Shown piece after piece: positions 44,146 to 54,107 of a DNA stretch of 64,000 nucleotides; positions within the stretch are counted from its first letter, which is position 1; each line of letters starts with the position of its first letter. The notes under the pieces were generated by a model, which saw only the letters and a program-made list of their open reading frames with translations, was not told the origin of the DNA and did no database searches. Made by a program: the position numbers and the translations under genes. The stretch spans positions 15,842 to 79,841 of the forward strand of contig CAZRNA010000002.1 of assembly GCA_964601325.1 (NCBI GenBank). The letters are read 5' to 3'. This DNA is from CAVPLU01 sp964601325. GTDB taxonomy: Archaea > Thermoproteota > Bathyarchaeia > 40CM-2-53-6.

Positions 44146-46614
44146 CTACAATCCAAGCTTTCTGAACACGTAGTACTTCGGAAAATCCAAACTAAATGTG
44201 AGTGCTCCTGAGAATACCAGGATGAATAAGACCTCGTACGCCGTAAGCGGCGGCACAATGATACCATACACGCCTAAGAGCGCAAACCCGAGTACTGTGG
44301 CCACGGTCGCTACAAGCAATTCCCTGCCAGGTCGTGAGGACCAGCAGCGTCTTCTCTCCCGGGCGATGTACGGCCTAAATTGACTTGTGAATACGAGCAT
44401 CAACATTACGAAGCTCTGAAGTCCTCCCCCTTTCAGTCCGAAGTATTCTATGCCGATCCAAACCGCAAACGTGCCTCCCGCAACCAGTAGGAGGCCTATT
44501 ACAAGGGACGCCAAGGTAATGTTCTTCACATTCCAAAGGTTCGGGCTACTCGTGTACTTCACGTTGTCAGTTGCGAGCGACATTGTAACGAAGTCGTTTG
44601 CAAATACTACCAGAACCATGCCCAAGACAGAAACCAAGGCACTTTGCAACCAGAAATAGCCCAGCACGAGCAAGCCCACAAACTGTACGACCTTCGTGAC
44701 CTTGTTTATCACCCACGTAAGCATTCGTTGGTAGATCTGCCTGCTTGTCTTTATCGCTTCGATTATCTGGTGCGTGCCTGGTTCGGTCAGGACTATGCTC
44801 GCAGAGGCTTTTGCTACGTCTGTTGAGTCGCTTACCGCTATGCCGACTTCTGCCTGCTTCAGGGCCGGTGCATCGTTCACCCCGTCTCCTGTCATTCCAA
44901 CTATGTGCCCTCGCGATTGCAGAAGCTTGACGATTCTGTACTTGTCTTCTGGGTATATCTCAGCAAACCCATCATTCTCATTGAGGATCCTTACTTGATC
45001 TGTTTCGCTCAGGGCAGAAAGATTCGTCATTCGGTACATCTTGTCGCCAATTGATACTTGGTGAGCTATCTCCTTAGCAACAGCGATATTGTCGCCTGTG
45101 AGCATCTTAGGCTTCACACCCAGCGTCTTCAACTCTAGTATCATAGTCTTCGAGTCTGGTCTAGGCGGATCAGCCAACGGTAACAAACCCACAAGCCGAA
45201 AGTTGTCTAGGGCCTCGCTTTCTGATGTGGCGACTGCTATTGTTCTGTATCCCTTCATAGACAGCGCCTCTACGGTCTCGTTTGCTTGAGTTCGAGTTTC
45301 TTCGCTCATCGGGCGGCAGAATGAGATTATGACCTGGGGTGCGCCTTTCGTGACTTTGAAGCGCTCTCCTCTCCCGTCGATTGTTGCTTCTGATCTTTTG
45401 GTTGCGGGCTCGAAAGGAGTGAACGAAACCTGCCTGTAGGCACTCGAATCTATCCCGGCGGCTCTCGCATATTCGATTATTGTGAGGTCTATCACATCTT
45501 TGGTTTCCTCTCTAGACGCCAAGCTTGCCAAGAGAGCCACGTCATTTTTCCCGAATCCTTGGAACGATATCGGGTCACTGACGGACAGCTTGTTCTGTGT
45601 GATAGTACCTGTCTTGTCTAGGCAGAGTAGATCCATCGATGCTGCGTCTTCAATGGAATCGAGTCTGGTTACAAGCGCTCCCTTCCTGGCGAGTTCCATT
45701 GCTCCTACGGACAGAACCACAGCGAAAACGGCAGGCAGCGCGACTGGGACTGCGCCCAAAAGAAAAGTCAACGCAAGGTCTAGCATTGACAAGATGTCCG
45801 CGTGCACTAGCGTCGCGTCGGCCACAACGATGATCAGCGCCGCCAAGCTCATGTACATGCTGTACTTGACGACGGCCATCATTATTTGCTCTTGATGCGA
45901 GACTGGTTTAGCCATCCTGACCAGTTCAGCCGTCTTGCCAAAGTATGTGTTCGCTCCTGTGTTGACCACGATGCACTTGGCTTCTCCGCGCTTTACCACA
46001 GAGCTTGAGTAGACAATTCCTGACTCACGGACGGTTACCGGAAGAGATTCGCCTGTGAGGGCTGACTGATCGACAGTAACTTCCCCGTCACCCAGAAGCT
46101 TAGCATCCGCTGGTGCCAAATCACCGAGCCCAATACCGATCATGTCCCCTGGTACCAGCTCTCTGGCGTCTCGCACGACCCATTGGCCGTCTCGTAGAAC
46201 CCTTGCCTTGACCGCTAGTCTCTTCTTCAGAAGGCCTAAGGCTTTCCGCGAACTGCGCGTATGCAGGAACCCTATGGTGGCATTGATGGTAAGCAGTGCG
46301 AAGACTATCACTAGTTCTAGATAGTGGCCTAGAATGTAGGAAAGCGCCATTGCTGATTCCAAAAGCCATGGCATGGGACCCCAGTAATGCGACAAGAAGT
46401 CGAGGGCAGGATTCTTCTGCTTCTCCACAACCTGATTGCGTCCGAATCTGTCAATGCGCTCCTGGGCTTCAGTTTCCGTAAGGCCGTTCGGAGAGGTCTC
46501 CAGTAGCCTAATCGTTTCTTCGACTGAGATTTTCCTGTATTCATTTGTGCTTCTAGGGTTCACGAGCAGCACAACCTCCTGACTGAATCCGGTTCGAGAG
46601 AGGCCCGGCTCCAC
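44146..46614 (-). CDS. P3A-type plasma-membrane H+-ATPase
   Basis: 822 residues. Actuator TGES, phosphorylation DKTGTITQNKL, DPPRPDSK, hinge MTGDGVNDAPALKQAEVGIAVSDSTDVAKASA, and M6 with FANDFVTMSLATDNV, the P3A pattern. N-terminal GLTETEAQERIDRFGRNQV precedes M1. It exports protons using ATP, generating a proton gradient or acid tolerance. The start at 46614 may be a few residues early. The HMA gene follows downstream; no other subunit is expected. Confidence 0.93.
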   Translation of the reverse strand: MEPGLSRTGFSQEVVLLVNPRSTNEYRKISVEETIRLLETSPNGLTETEAQERIDRFGRNQVVEKQKNPALDFLSHYWGPMPWLLESAMALSYILGHYLELVIVFALLTINATIGFLHTRSSRKALGLLKKRLAVKARVLRDGQWVVRDARELVPGDMIGIGLGDLAPADAKLLGDGEVTVDQSALTGESLPVTVRESGIVYSSSVVKRGEAKCIVVNTGANTYFGKTAELVRMAKPVSHQEQIMMAVVKYSMYMSLAALIIVVADATLVHADILSMLDLALTFLLGAVPVALPAVFAVVLSVGAMELARKGALVTRLDSIEDAASMDLLCLDKTGTITQNKLSVSDPISFQGFGKNDVALLASLASREETKDVIDLTIIEYARAAGIDSSAYRQVSFTPFEPATKRSEATIDGRGERFKVTKGAPQVIISFCRPMSEETRTQANETVEALSMKGYRTIAVATSESEALDNFRLVGLLPLADPPRPDSKTMILELKTLGVKPKMLTGDNIAVAKEIAHQVSIGDKMYRMTNLSALSETDQVRILNENDGFAEIYPEDKYRIVKLLQSRGHIVGMTGDGVNDAPALKQAEVGIAVSDSTDVAKASASIVLTEPGTHQIIEAIKTSRQIYQRMLTWVINKVTKVVQFVGLLVLGYFWLQSALVSVLGMVLVVFANDFVTMSLATDNVKYTSSPNLWNVKNITLASLVIGLLLVAGGTFAVWIGIEYFGLKGGGLQSFVMLMLVFTSQFRPYIARERRRCWSSRPGRELLVATVATVLGFALLGVYGIIVPPLTAYEVLFILVFSGALTFSLDFPKYYVFRKLGL

Positions 46615-46807
46615 AGGTTCCTTCCTAGTCCGAGTCTATCAATCATCCAGCGGGCTTCAGTATCTTCTTTGCGTATGTCAAGACGTCGGCTGGATGCGAC
46701 CATGCATGACGGAGCGCCTCGTGGAATTCGGCCAATTCTAAAGCTCTTTTCAGTTTCATTTCCCACCTTAGCGCGCACAATGAGTAAGCAAGCATAGTGG
46801 AGTCGGC

Positions 46808-46992
46808 CTATCCTTGCATTCCCCTGTTCATTCTGGACTTGCCTAGACGTTTTATCAGCAACGAGTTGTTCTCCATCAGGTCTGTCGCTGTTATGATGCC
46901 AACGAGCTCAGTCCCAGGAACTATTGGAATCCGCCTGATCCTGTGCGTAGCCACTTAACATGAGCATCTCTGTTCTTGACGTGTTTGGGCAT
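46808..46992 (-). pseudogene. Remnant of a CBS-domain protein
   Basis: A 48-codon ORF from GTG 46954 reads HRIRRIPIVPGTELVGIITATDLMENN and ends at TAG 46810. This is the second half of one CBS motif. An ATG frame at 46992 (MPKHVKNRDAHVK) joins it if one base is added near 46955. The normal CBS partner half and the rest of the gene are absent. It is wedged between the H+-ATPase and MoCo-sulfurase genes, so it is a relic. Confidence 0.6.
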
Positions 46993-46997
46993 GAATC

Positions 46998-48383
46998 TCA
47001 GTCGCCCACAATCTCAGGTGCTGTGCGGGCGCCCTCTGGTGCGGCTTGGTCGACGAAGGTTCTCAACATCTGAACGAACCTCTGAACATCCGCTTCATTG
47101 CTTGCGATTCCAAGGGAAGCACGAATGGCTCCTACCGGCTTGTCATCCATACACGCAGAGAACTGCTGCAGCGAAAACTCTTCCGGAGACAGCAGGTCGA
47201 AGCATCTGTACGCCTGTACCGCAGCATAACCAAAGGCAAACTCAGACGCCCCCGGGTTGCAGAAGCAACCGGTCCGGATTGAAATGTTCTCTTCAATCGC
47301 TTTCTTCTCCACTAGCCTGTAGTCAATCACACTTCCGTGGATGTCAAGCAGATTGAATGCAATTGCCCCGCCGCGATTCTGAATCGACCGCGGTCCATAA
47401 ATCCTGAGCAAGGGATCACCGTTACTGTGCTTGAGCCCCTGCAGCTCAGTCAGGAGAAGTTGAGTGAGCTCTGTAACATGCTGGTTAATCGTATTGATTC
47501 CAACTCGATCTAGGAAGTCCAGCCCATCAGGTATCGCTGGAATGCTTAGGTAGTTCAGGGTACCATCCTCAAATGCTCCGCTCGTATTGGTGAGCACATG
47601 AACCCTATTCTGAGCCGAAACGAAACGGACCGTTCCACCTGAAAACCATGGTCGCCGCAGCTTTTGCAAAGCCACTTTCCGTGCAATTAGCGCTCCGACC
47701 CCCGTGGGGAAACCAAACATCTTGTAGAACGAGACGCAGACAAAGTCAGGCTTGACAGACCGCAAGCTCAGCTTACTCGTAGGCACAAATGCCGCCGCAT
47801 CAAGCAGCACATCGTAGCCTCTGGAATGAGCCAGTTCAACCCAACTAAGCGGATGCTTAGCGCCGGAAAAATTGGATTGCGGAGGATAGGCAAACAGGTT
47901 ATCCTTCGATTCATCAGTCTCGGGCAACAAACGTTCCAGATTGTCTACGCGTAGGTCAGAATCTAGTGGAACGTATTCGACAGATGCACCCTTGACCTTA
48001 GCGAACTCGCGAATCCCATTAACCGAGTTATGATTATCCGCCGTCAGTGAGAAACGCGATCCTGACTCGAAAGGAAAGCTCTCTCCCACAATTTTGAGCG
48101 CTGCGCTGGAATTCAATACAAACACGACCTGGTACTCGTCTGGGTCGGCGTCAAAGAACATGAGAACGCGATTACGGGCCGCCTCGATCTTTCTAGTCGT
48201 GGCTATTGATGCCGGACTGTGTGAATGTGGATTCCCAGATATCTCTTTCAACAGCATGCCTGAATGAATGCGAACGAGCGATTCGGGATACAGGCCCGCC
48301 CCTGTGTAGTCTAGGTAATCATGACCACTTGCGTCGAGTCTTGAAAACTCAAGCCGCCGCAATTCTTCCATTGCGGTGTCCAT
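46998..48383 (-). CDS. MoCo-sulfurase/cysteine-desulfurase-like PLP enzyme
   Basis: 461 residues. DYLDYTGAGLYPESL at the start, PLP Lys221 in SFYKMFGFPTGVGAL, and SIRTGCFCNPGAS with Cys373/Cys375 near the C-terminus are hallmarks of the N-terminal domain of molybdenum-cofactor sulfurase. It lacks the MOSC domain, which may be a separate gene. It should take sulfur from cysteine to sulfurate a cofactor or another acceptor. The molybdoenzyme at 34.7 kb is of the sulfite-oxidase type and would not need it, so another client is likely. Confidence 0.85.
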   Translation of the reverse strand: MDTAMEELRRLEFSRLDASGHDYLDYTGAGLYPESLVRIHSGMLLKEISGNPHSHSPASIATTRKIEAARNRVLMFFDADPDEYQVVFVLNSSAALKIVGESFPFESGSRFSLTADNHNSVNGIREFAKVKGASVEYVPLDSDLRVDNLERLLPETDESKDNLFAYPPQSNFSGAKHPLSWVELAHSRGYDVLLDAAAFVPTSKLSLRSVKPDFVCVSFYKMFGFPTGVGALIARKVALQKLRRPWFSGGTVRFVSAQNRVHVLTNTSGAFEDGTLNYLSIPAIPDGLDFLDRVGINTINQHVTELTQLLLTELQGLKHSNGDPLLRIYGPRSIQNRGGAIAFNLLDIHGSVIDYRLVEKKAIEENISIRTGCFCNPGASEFAFGYAAVQAYRCFDLLSPEEFSLQQFSACMDDKPVGAIRASLGIASNEADVQRFVQMLRTFVDQAAPEGARTAPEIVGD

Positions 48384-48613
48384 GCAGTTCGGGGATTCAT
48401 TCAGCGTATAAACGTCTTTCCGACAGGACTCGGTTGGCTATTTCGCCCGCACCAAGGTCTTCTGCGCGAGACTAAGAAAACCCAGCTAGCTGGCAGGCTG
48501 TGTGGGTTCAATTCAGTCTCTTCATTTGGAGTGTTGGACCGAAAAACCTTATCGAGTTGGTTCTTCCAAGAACGGGGTCATTACCTACAGCTGCCCGAAC
48601 CGAGGAACATGCC

Positions 48614-49081
48614 ATGTCCAAAAAAGCCTTCCAAGACTACTACCCTGATCAGTTCGCTCAATGTTATGGCTGTGGACGACTGAATGAGCGCGGCCTGCAG
48701 ATCAAGAGCTACTGGGAGGGAAACGAGGCCGTGTGTATTTTTCATCCGAAGCCTTACCATACGTCTATTCCCGGGTATGTCTATGGCGGCCTGATTGCGT
48801 CGCTAATCGACTGCCACTCCACAGGCACGGCGGCCGCCGCCATGTATCGCCACGAAGGGCGTGGAATGAACACCGAACCGCCCTTGCGGTTTCTCACCGC
48901 TTCCCTGAAAGTGGACTACTTACGCCCTACGCCCATCGAGGGGCCCCTAGAGGTGCGAGCGACCGTCAAGGAAATCAAGGGCCGGAAGGTCGTCATCCTA
49001 TCTACGCTCTCCGCGCGTGGCGAGGTCTGCGCCCGCGGAGAGGTGATTGCAGTGCAAGTGCCTGAGCATCTTGTGAAGTAA
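48614..49081 (+). CDS. Hotdog-fold thioesterase (PaaI/THEM4-like)
   Basis: 155 residues from ATG 48614 (MSKKAFQDYYPDQFAQCYGCG); the frame is open to 48500, but the added 38 residues are not family-like. CYGCGRLNERGLQIKSYW is a typical start, and GYVYGGLIASLIDCHSTGTA is the hotdog helix with the catalytic Asp. It should hydrolyse an acyl-CoA thioester. No acyl-CoA genes are adjacent. Confidence 0.8.
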   Translation: MSKKAFQDYYPDQFAQCYGCGRLNERGLQIKSYWEGNEAVCIFHPKPYHTSIPGYVYGGLIASLIDCHSTGTAAAAMYRHEGRGMNTEPPLRFLTASLKVDYLRPTPIEGPLEVRATVKEIKGRKVVILSTLSARGEVCARGEVIAVQVPEHLVK

Positions 49082-49194
49082 CACCGCCAAGCCTCGAAGA
49101 GGAAGCCCCGGGACTCCATCATGATTACAAAGACATCGCAGGTCACAGCTCATCGTGCGTCGACGCTTGTTGAAACGTCTGAGATGTCAACTAT

Positions 49195-50349
49195 TCAGGA
49201 TCTGGCAGACAGGATCTCAGTGATTCTGGAGACCACTACCCCTTCTTCTCCGTCGCATAAGCACTGGGGATTGAGGTATAGCCTATTGCCCATAACGTAG
49301 GCAAAGATCGGCGGATCACCCTTGAGGAGTTTTCTGGAAACCTCCTCGCCGGTCATGCCGTTGTGGAACTCAAGCTCAACTCTAGGGATGGACGCTGGTC
49401 TTGGATGACCATGCCTCGGAAGGATGCTATTCACTTTTACGCCGCTGCACTTTGACAATTCCGATATCATGTAGCGGATCTTCTTCTCCCATCCGTCGTA
49501 CCTGCGAGCATGGTCGGTGCGAAAGTATCTTCGCAGAGCGGCTACGACCGCGAGGATATCTTCTTTGCTTGTTTTCATGGGCCTTCCGATGTAGTCTCTG
49601 GGCTTTGAGTTGATGATCTCACGGTTGTGCGGGCCCAGCCGCATGCAGGTTCTTACCAACTCACGACGACCTAGAATGATGCCCGTGTCGCTGGGCGCGC
49701 CGATGTCCTTACCCGCGGAGTATAGGACTAGGTCGCATCCCATTCTGATGAACTTCGTCAGGTTCTCTAGCGGAGGAATCTCTGCGGCAGCGTCAACGAT
49801 TACAGGAACACCGTGCCTGTGGGAGGTCTCAAGAACTGCCTCAAGAGGTAGAACTCCTTCCTGCGGATCGTAAGCGAAATAGGCTACTGCCGCTGTCTTC
49901 TCACAGATCGCATCTTCAAGCGCTGCACGCGAGGTCACAAGCTCGTCGCCGATCTCAACGATCTCAGCACCCGCTATGTTGAAGAGGAACTCGAATTCGT
50001 TATGTTGTAGTCTCTGAACGATCACTTCGTTTCTCATGCCTTGGGTTCTGGGAAGCTGAGTCATCTTCTCGGTTTCTCCTCGGGTCATGCATGCGGCTAT
50101 TGAGATCACTAGACTGGCTGCCGTGCCTGCAGTGATGTATGCAGATTCAGCTCCTGTCAGTTTCGAAATGAACTCGCCGGCCTTGGCGTGAAGTTCATTC
50201 ATGTTTAGATAGACTCTGGAAGCTTCCGCCCAAGCCTTAGAGACTTCGTCAGTGAGCGTCGTGCCTCCCAGAATCGTAAGCGTTCCAGAGGCGTTGATGA
50301 TCGGCTTCACGCCAAGCTCTCGCAACAAGGACTTTGAGTCTCTGCTCAT
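49195..50349 (-). CDS. SelA/DgaE-like PLP-dependent enzyme
   Basis: 384 residues. PLP Lys214 in LYSAGKDIGAPSDTGIILG, N-terminal INASGTLTILGG, VDAAAEIPP, and GRPMKTSKEDI fit the selenocysteine-synthase-like family that includes D-glucosaminate-6-phosphate ammonia-lyase. A true SelA is not expected in archaea, so the second kind of role (amino-sugar or amino-acid lyase) is more likely. It is the downstream gene of a two-gene unit with the LLM oxidoreductase (18 bp apart). Confidence 0.75.
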   Translation of the reverse strand: MSRDSKSLLRELGVKPIINASGTLTILGGTTLTDEVSKAWAEASRVYLNMNELHAKAGEFISKLTGAESAYITAGTAASLVISIAACMTRGETEKMTQLPRTQGMRNEVIVQRLQHNEFEFLFNIAGAEIVEIGDELVTSRAALEDAICEKTAAVAYFAYDPQEGVLPLEAVLETSHRHGVPVIVDAAAEIPPLENLTKFIRMGCDLVLYSAGKDIGAPSDTGIILGRRELVRTCMRLGPHNREIINSKPRDYIGRPMKTSKEDILAVVAALRRYFRTDHARRYDGWEKKIRYMISELSKCSGVKVNSILPRHGHPRPASIPRVELEFHNGMTGEEVSRKLLKGDPPIFAYVMGNRLYLNPQCLCDGEEGVVVSRITEILSARS

Positions 50350-50367
50350 CTTCAGCTCTCTCTGTTG

Positions 50368-51363
50368 TTAATGCAGGTGAGGAAGGACCCTGCGTGCAAT
50401 TGATTTGATCAGGTCAGGATACGGTCCGGTCTCTAGGACTATGTGATCTGCACCGGCTTCTTGGTACTCTTTCATAAGAACAACCAAATCTTCCACTTTC
50501 GGCAGAACCTGGAAGTACTCTCTGATCATGTTCTCTTCAACGGTCGCGGCTGAAGCTTCTATGTGTCTTGGGTCCGGGTCATCATAAGCTCCCTTTACAA
50601 GAATACCGGCCCAGCCAGACCTCAACTTCCTCATGCTCTCTTCTGGATCTCCAATTGCCATGTTAACTAGGACCATCCTCTCCGCCTCATCTCGCTTCTT
50701 GCCTTGCAGTCCGACTCCTTCATTGAACTTCGGGAAAATGATTTCGCGACAGATTTCCGGGGACCTGATCGTGGTCAGGTTGTCTCCGTATCTTCCTGCT
50801 AATGCAGCTGCCTTCGGTCCCATCGCGGCAATGTAGATCGGTATTCTCGTCTTTGGTTTCGTACACAGTGTCACATCTTTCATGGGGAAGTATTTCCCGT
50901 TGAATGAAAAGTAGCCATCACGAGACCACAGTTCCCTGATCAACGTAACTGCTTCTGTCAATCGCTCGATCCTCTCTCTCCAGCCAGGCCAATCACTTTT
51001 ATGTCCACGAATGAATCTCGCTTCGTTCACCGCCTCTCCGGATCCAACTCCGAGCACGACGCGTCCAGGATACATGTTGTCCAACGTGGCGGCTGCCTGA
51101 GCTACTATTGCAGGGTGATACCTTCCTCCGATAGGGCACGTCACATTTGGGCCCATTCTGATTCGATTTGTCCGTTCAAGCGATGAAGCCAGAAGAGACC
51201 AAACAAAGACCGATTTGCCCCCAGTATGAATCCACGGCATGAAGTGATCTCCAAACCAGAAAGAGTCAAAGCCCTCTTCTTCGGCAAGTAATGCGCACTC
51301 AAGAAACTGTCTTGGCTCAGCATCGTTCTCCCCGACATCTACACCTACTTTCAACTTGCTCAT
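50368..51363 (-). CDS. F420-dependent LLM-class oxidoreductase
   Basis: 331 residues from ATG 51363 (MSKLKVGVDVGEN). The frame is open to 51387. The TIM-barrel pattern GFDSFWFGDHFMPW, NVTCPIGGRYHPAIVAQAAATLD, VVLGVGSGEAVNE and a C-terminal GADHIVLETGP are as in F420-dependent glucose-6-phosphate dehydrogenase and Mer. It should transfer hydride to or from F420. The SelA-like gene downstream suggests a shared pathway with an amino or sugar substrate. Confidence 0.8.
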   Translation of the reverse strand: MSKLKVGVDVGENDAEPRQFLECALLAEEEGFDSFWFGDHFMPWIHTGGKSVFVWSLLASSLERTNRIRMGPNVTCPIGGRYHPAIVAQAAATLDNMYPGRVVLGVGSGEAVNEARFIRGHKSDWPGWRERIERLTEAVTLIRELWSRDGYFSFNGKYFPMKDVTLCTKPKTRIPIYIAAMGPKAAALAGRYGDNLTTIRSPEICREIIFPKFNEGVGLQGKKRDEAERMVLVNMAIGDPEESMRKLRSGWAGILVKGAYDDPDPRHIEASAATVEENMIREYFQVLPKVEDLVVLMKEYQEAGADHIVLETGPYPDLIKSIARRVLPHLH

Positions 51364-51586
51364 AGGCCCAAGATTCACTCGGACCACGTATAAGACTCAT
51401 TCAACGATTGTGACACACAAACAGATGGACGCATGCAAAGCAACGCATTTGATGAAGGCGATGGAAGACCTGAGATTTCAGACAAATCTGGTTTGGGACG
51501 GAAAAAGCGGTACGGACCGCGCTTCCACCAGAGAAAGGGAAAGAAGAAATGCAAATTCAATAGAATGAGTAATCAAGAAGGGCAAG

Positions 51587-51967
51587 ATGGGACAGATCGT
51601 GTACATTGTGAACCTTGAGCAGAAGGTGCAGTTCCAGGCTCTCTCGAAGGAGGGCGCTGAGAAGGTGAAGGTCAAGTACCTCATAAACAAGCCAGCTGGC
51701 GCCCCGAACTTCTACCTCACCTACTATTCTGTTGAGAAGGGAGGTCACACCTCACTGGATAATCACGTGAATGAGCATGAAGTGTTCATCATGAGAGGCA
51801 AAGGCCTCATAATGGGAGCAGGTGAACAACACGAGCTGGCACTAGGAGACACGATCTACATCAAGTCGAACGAAGCCCACCAACTCGTCAACATTGGTGA
51901 CGAGCCGCTAGAATTCCTATGCGTCAGAGCAGACGAACTATACGCCTTACAAAACAGCGGTACCTAG
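51587..51967 (+). CDS. Cupin-fold protein
   Basis: 126 residues. Cupin motif 1 GGHTSLDNHVNEHEVFIMRGKG and motif 2 GDTIYIKSNEAHQLVNIGDEPLEFLCV, with metal-ligand His/His/Glu and a last His. It probably binds one metal ion and a small molecule. Family function unknown. The upstream 200 bp hold short ORFs that I do not trust. Confidence 0.8.
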   Translation: MGQIVYIVNLEQKVQFQALSKEGAEKVKVKYLINKPAGAPNFYLTYYSVEKGGHTSLDNHVNEHEVFIMRGKGLIMGAGEQHELALGDTIYIKSNEAHQLVNIGDEPLEFLCVRADELYALQNSGT

Positions 51968-52068
51968 TCCATACCCCCCAATCGGAGGGGGAACCTGAGA
52001 CCGAGATTGTGATTGGCTCTCACTAATCCAAGACCGAATTCCACAGCTGTCCTGTCGTGTGTTTCCGT

Positions 52069-54096
52069 CTAACGGAGAATGCCAAGGGCGGGAAGTGCTC
52101 TGTACGCGACTGCGCCTGTGAGCATTGCGAGGGCTATAGTCGACATCATTATCGCAAGCGTATTTTTCCGGCCAAGTTCCCTTGCGAGAACAGTCATTGT
52201 TGCAACGCAGGGAAAGTACAGTGTGACGACGAGTCCGAACACGAACAGTTGGAGTGGAGACATGAAGAGCAAGAGATTGCTGGCTGATGGTCCGTACTGC
52301 ATCGCCGCTAGCGCTATCAGTAGCTGCAGCGTCAATTCCTTGCGGAGTACACCGAGGATCAAGCATATGCTCGCGATGGCGGGCAGGCCCAGTAGCGCTA
52401 ACATAATTGGGTTCACAGGTGCAAGAAGCATCTGAAGATAGCCTGTCTCGTACAGTGCGCCTAGTGCGAAGCTTCCTATCATGATAATTGGAAGCGCGAG
52501 TAACATGAAGCTCTTGAACCTGAACCATGTGCGCTTGAGGATCGCCGAAATCTTCGGTAGTCTGAACGTGAACATCTCCATGACCATTCCAGATGTCCTT
52601 CCGGGAATCAACCTGTTGAGCGACCAACCCACGACACCCATTATGGCGAGATCGATTGCGAAAATCGCTACGGCGTATTGCCATCCCGCAAAGAATCCCA
52701 CCGCGGCCATGATAACGGCCGTTCTGGCACTACATGGAGTCAGGGTGATCAGCGTGCATGCAAGTATCCTCTCTCTTCTGGTCGTAAGGACTCGTGTTCC
52801 CATGATCGCGGGGACATTGCAGCCGAAACCCATTATCATCGGAATTATCGCTCCTCCGTGAAGTCCGACCCTGTGCATCACCGTGTCGGCGAGGTACGCT
52901 ACGCTGCTTAGGTAGCCGCTGTCTTCCAGTAGTGAGAGTATCAGGTAGAACGTGAGCACGTAGGGTACTCCAACAGATAATGCGCCGAATATGCCGGCAT
53001 CAAAGCCCCACAGAAGAACTTTCGACAGCAGCGCGGTTCCCACAACAGTTGTAACTGCAAATCTGATCGTGGGCGACGCGAAACTTGTCCATAGAAATGT
53101 CGTGGCGTCGCCAAGAAACCCTCCTGCACTTAGCATAAAGGCAAAGATGCCTGCGATTACACTCAAGGCAAGTGGGATTCCTGTGTACGGTGATACCGTG
53201 TAATGCATCATTTTCTGAGACAGAACGGGTGTTCGTCCGGCGAGGATTTGCGCGGCCTCAGTAAGCTGCTTTGCCAGTTCGTGTCTTTGGCGAGCGATCA
53301 CCAGGCTAGCCTGTTCATGGTATTCAGATTCAATCGATTTACCAATCTCTTGAGACAGTTCGATGATTCTCGGCCCATGCTCTTGTTGACCGAGAAGTCT
53401 AGTGAATTCTGAATCATTCTCAAGTAGTCTGACAGCCAGAGCACGAGGGCTTAGTCCAAACGGCTTCTGCTCAATATCATTCTTGATCGCCTCTTCCATC
53501 CTGTGTATTGCTTGCTTGAGGTTGATGTCAAATGCTGTGATTCCACGGGCAGAAGTGATGGTAGCTCCGCTCGTCAATTGCTCAACTAATTCCTTGATGC
53601 CTTGGCCTTTGGTTGCAACGATTGGAAGAACAGGTGCACCGAGCATTTTCGAGAGTTTCTGGAAATCAGTTCTAATCCCAAGCGTCTCGGCGTGGTCTAT
53701 GAGATTCAGCGCAATTACGACTGGTAACTCCAGCTCTACAAGTTGGAGTGTTTGGTACAGGTTCCTCTGCAGATTGGAGGCATCAAGAACCGCGACAACA
53801 ACTTCTGGCCTCTCTTCCAGAATCGCTCTGCGAGCCACCCATTGATCGTCCGACGTAGGGTCGAGGCCATACGTCCCAGGCAGGTCTATGATTCCGATCG
53901 TCTTTCCCTTGTGTTTGAGGACGCCGCAATTCAGCTCGACAGTCTTGCCGGGATAGTTTGCAGTGACAACTTGCAGTCCTGTTAGTCTGTTGAATAGGGT
54001 ACTCTTGCCGACGTTTGGGTTTCCTGCCAGCGCGATGGTCATGTCGACCTTGTGTATGGCCTTCTCGATGACCGCGTGGCAGGACAAGAGTCTCAA
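52069..54096 (-). CDS. feoB: Ferrous iron transporter FeoB
   Basis: 675 residues; ATG 54042 (MTIALAGNPNVGKST) is the likely start. G1 GNPNVGKST, G3 DLPGTYGL, G4 NLID, then a membrane domain with MGFGCNVPAIMGTRVL and TPCSARTAVIM, the FeoB gate motifs. It imports Fe2+ across the cytoplasmic membrane under GTPase control. There is no separate feoA; the DtxR gene upstream has a FeoA-like C-terminal domain. The DtxR stop lies 11 bp before the 54096 start, so the two form an operon. Iron-dependent repression is expected. Confidence 0.95.
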   Translation of the reverse strand: MRLLSCHAVIEKAIHKVDMTIALAGNPNVGKSTLFNRLTGLQVVTANYPGKTVELNCGVLKHKGKTIGIIDLPGTYGLDPTSDDQWVARRAILEERPEVVVAVLDASNLQRNLYQTLQLVELELPVVIALNLIDHAETLGIRTDFQKLSKMLGAPVLPIVATKGQGIKELVEQLTSGATITSARGITAFDINLKQAIHRMEEAIKNDIEQKPFGLSPRALAVRLLENDSEFTRLLGQQEHGPRIIELSQEIGKSIESEYHEQASLVIARQRHELAKQLTEAAQILAGRTPVLSQKMMHYTVSPYTGIPLALSVIAGIFAFMLSAGGFLGDATTFLWTSFASPTIRFAVTTVVGTALLSKVLLWGFDAGIFGALSVGVPYVLTFYLILSLLEDSGYLSSVAYLADTVMHRVGLHGGAIIPMIMGFGCNVPAIMGTRVLTTRRERILACTLITLTPCSARTAVIMAAVGFFAGWQYAVAIFAIDLAIMGVVGWSLNRLIPGRTSGMVMEMFTFRLPKISAILKRTWFRFKSFMLLALPIIMIGSFALGALYETGYLQMLLAPVNPIMLALLGLPAIASICLILGVLRKELTLQLLIALAAMQYGPSASNLLLFMSPLQLFVFGLVVTLYFPCVATMTVLARELGRKNTLAIMMSTIALAMLTGAVAYRALPALGILR

Positions 54097-54107
54097 GACC
54101 TAGGGGC

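Noticed and set aside
49195..50349. True selenocysteine synthase (SelA)
   Set aside because: Archaea use SepSecS rather than SelA; the sequence fits the wider SelA-like lyase group and no selenoprotein genes were seen.
51388..51586. Small basic ORFs before the cupin gene
   Set aside because: Two overlapping frames look equally open, with no Shine-Dalgarno and no recognised family.
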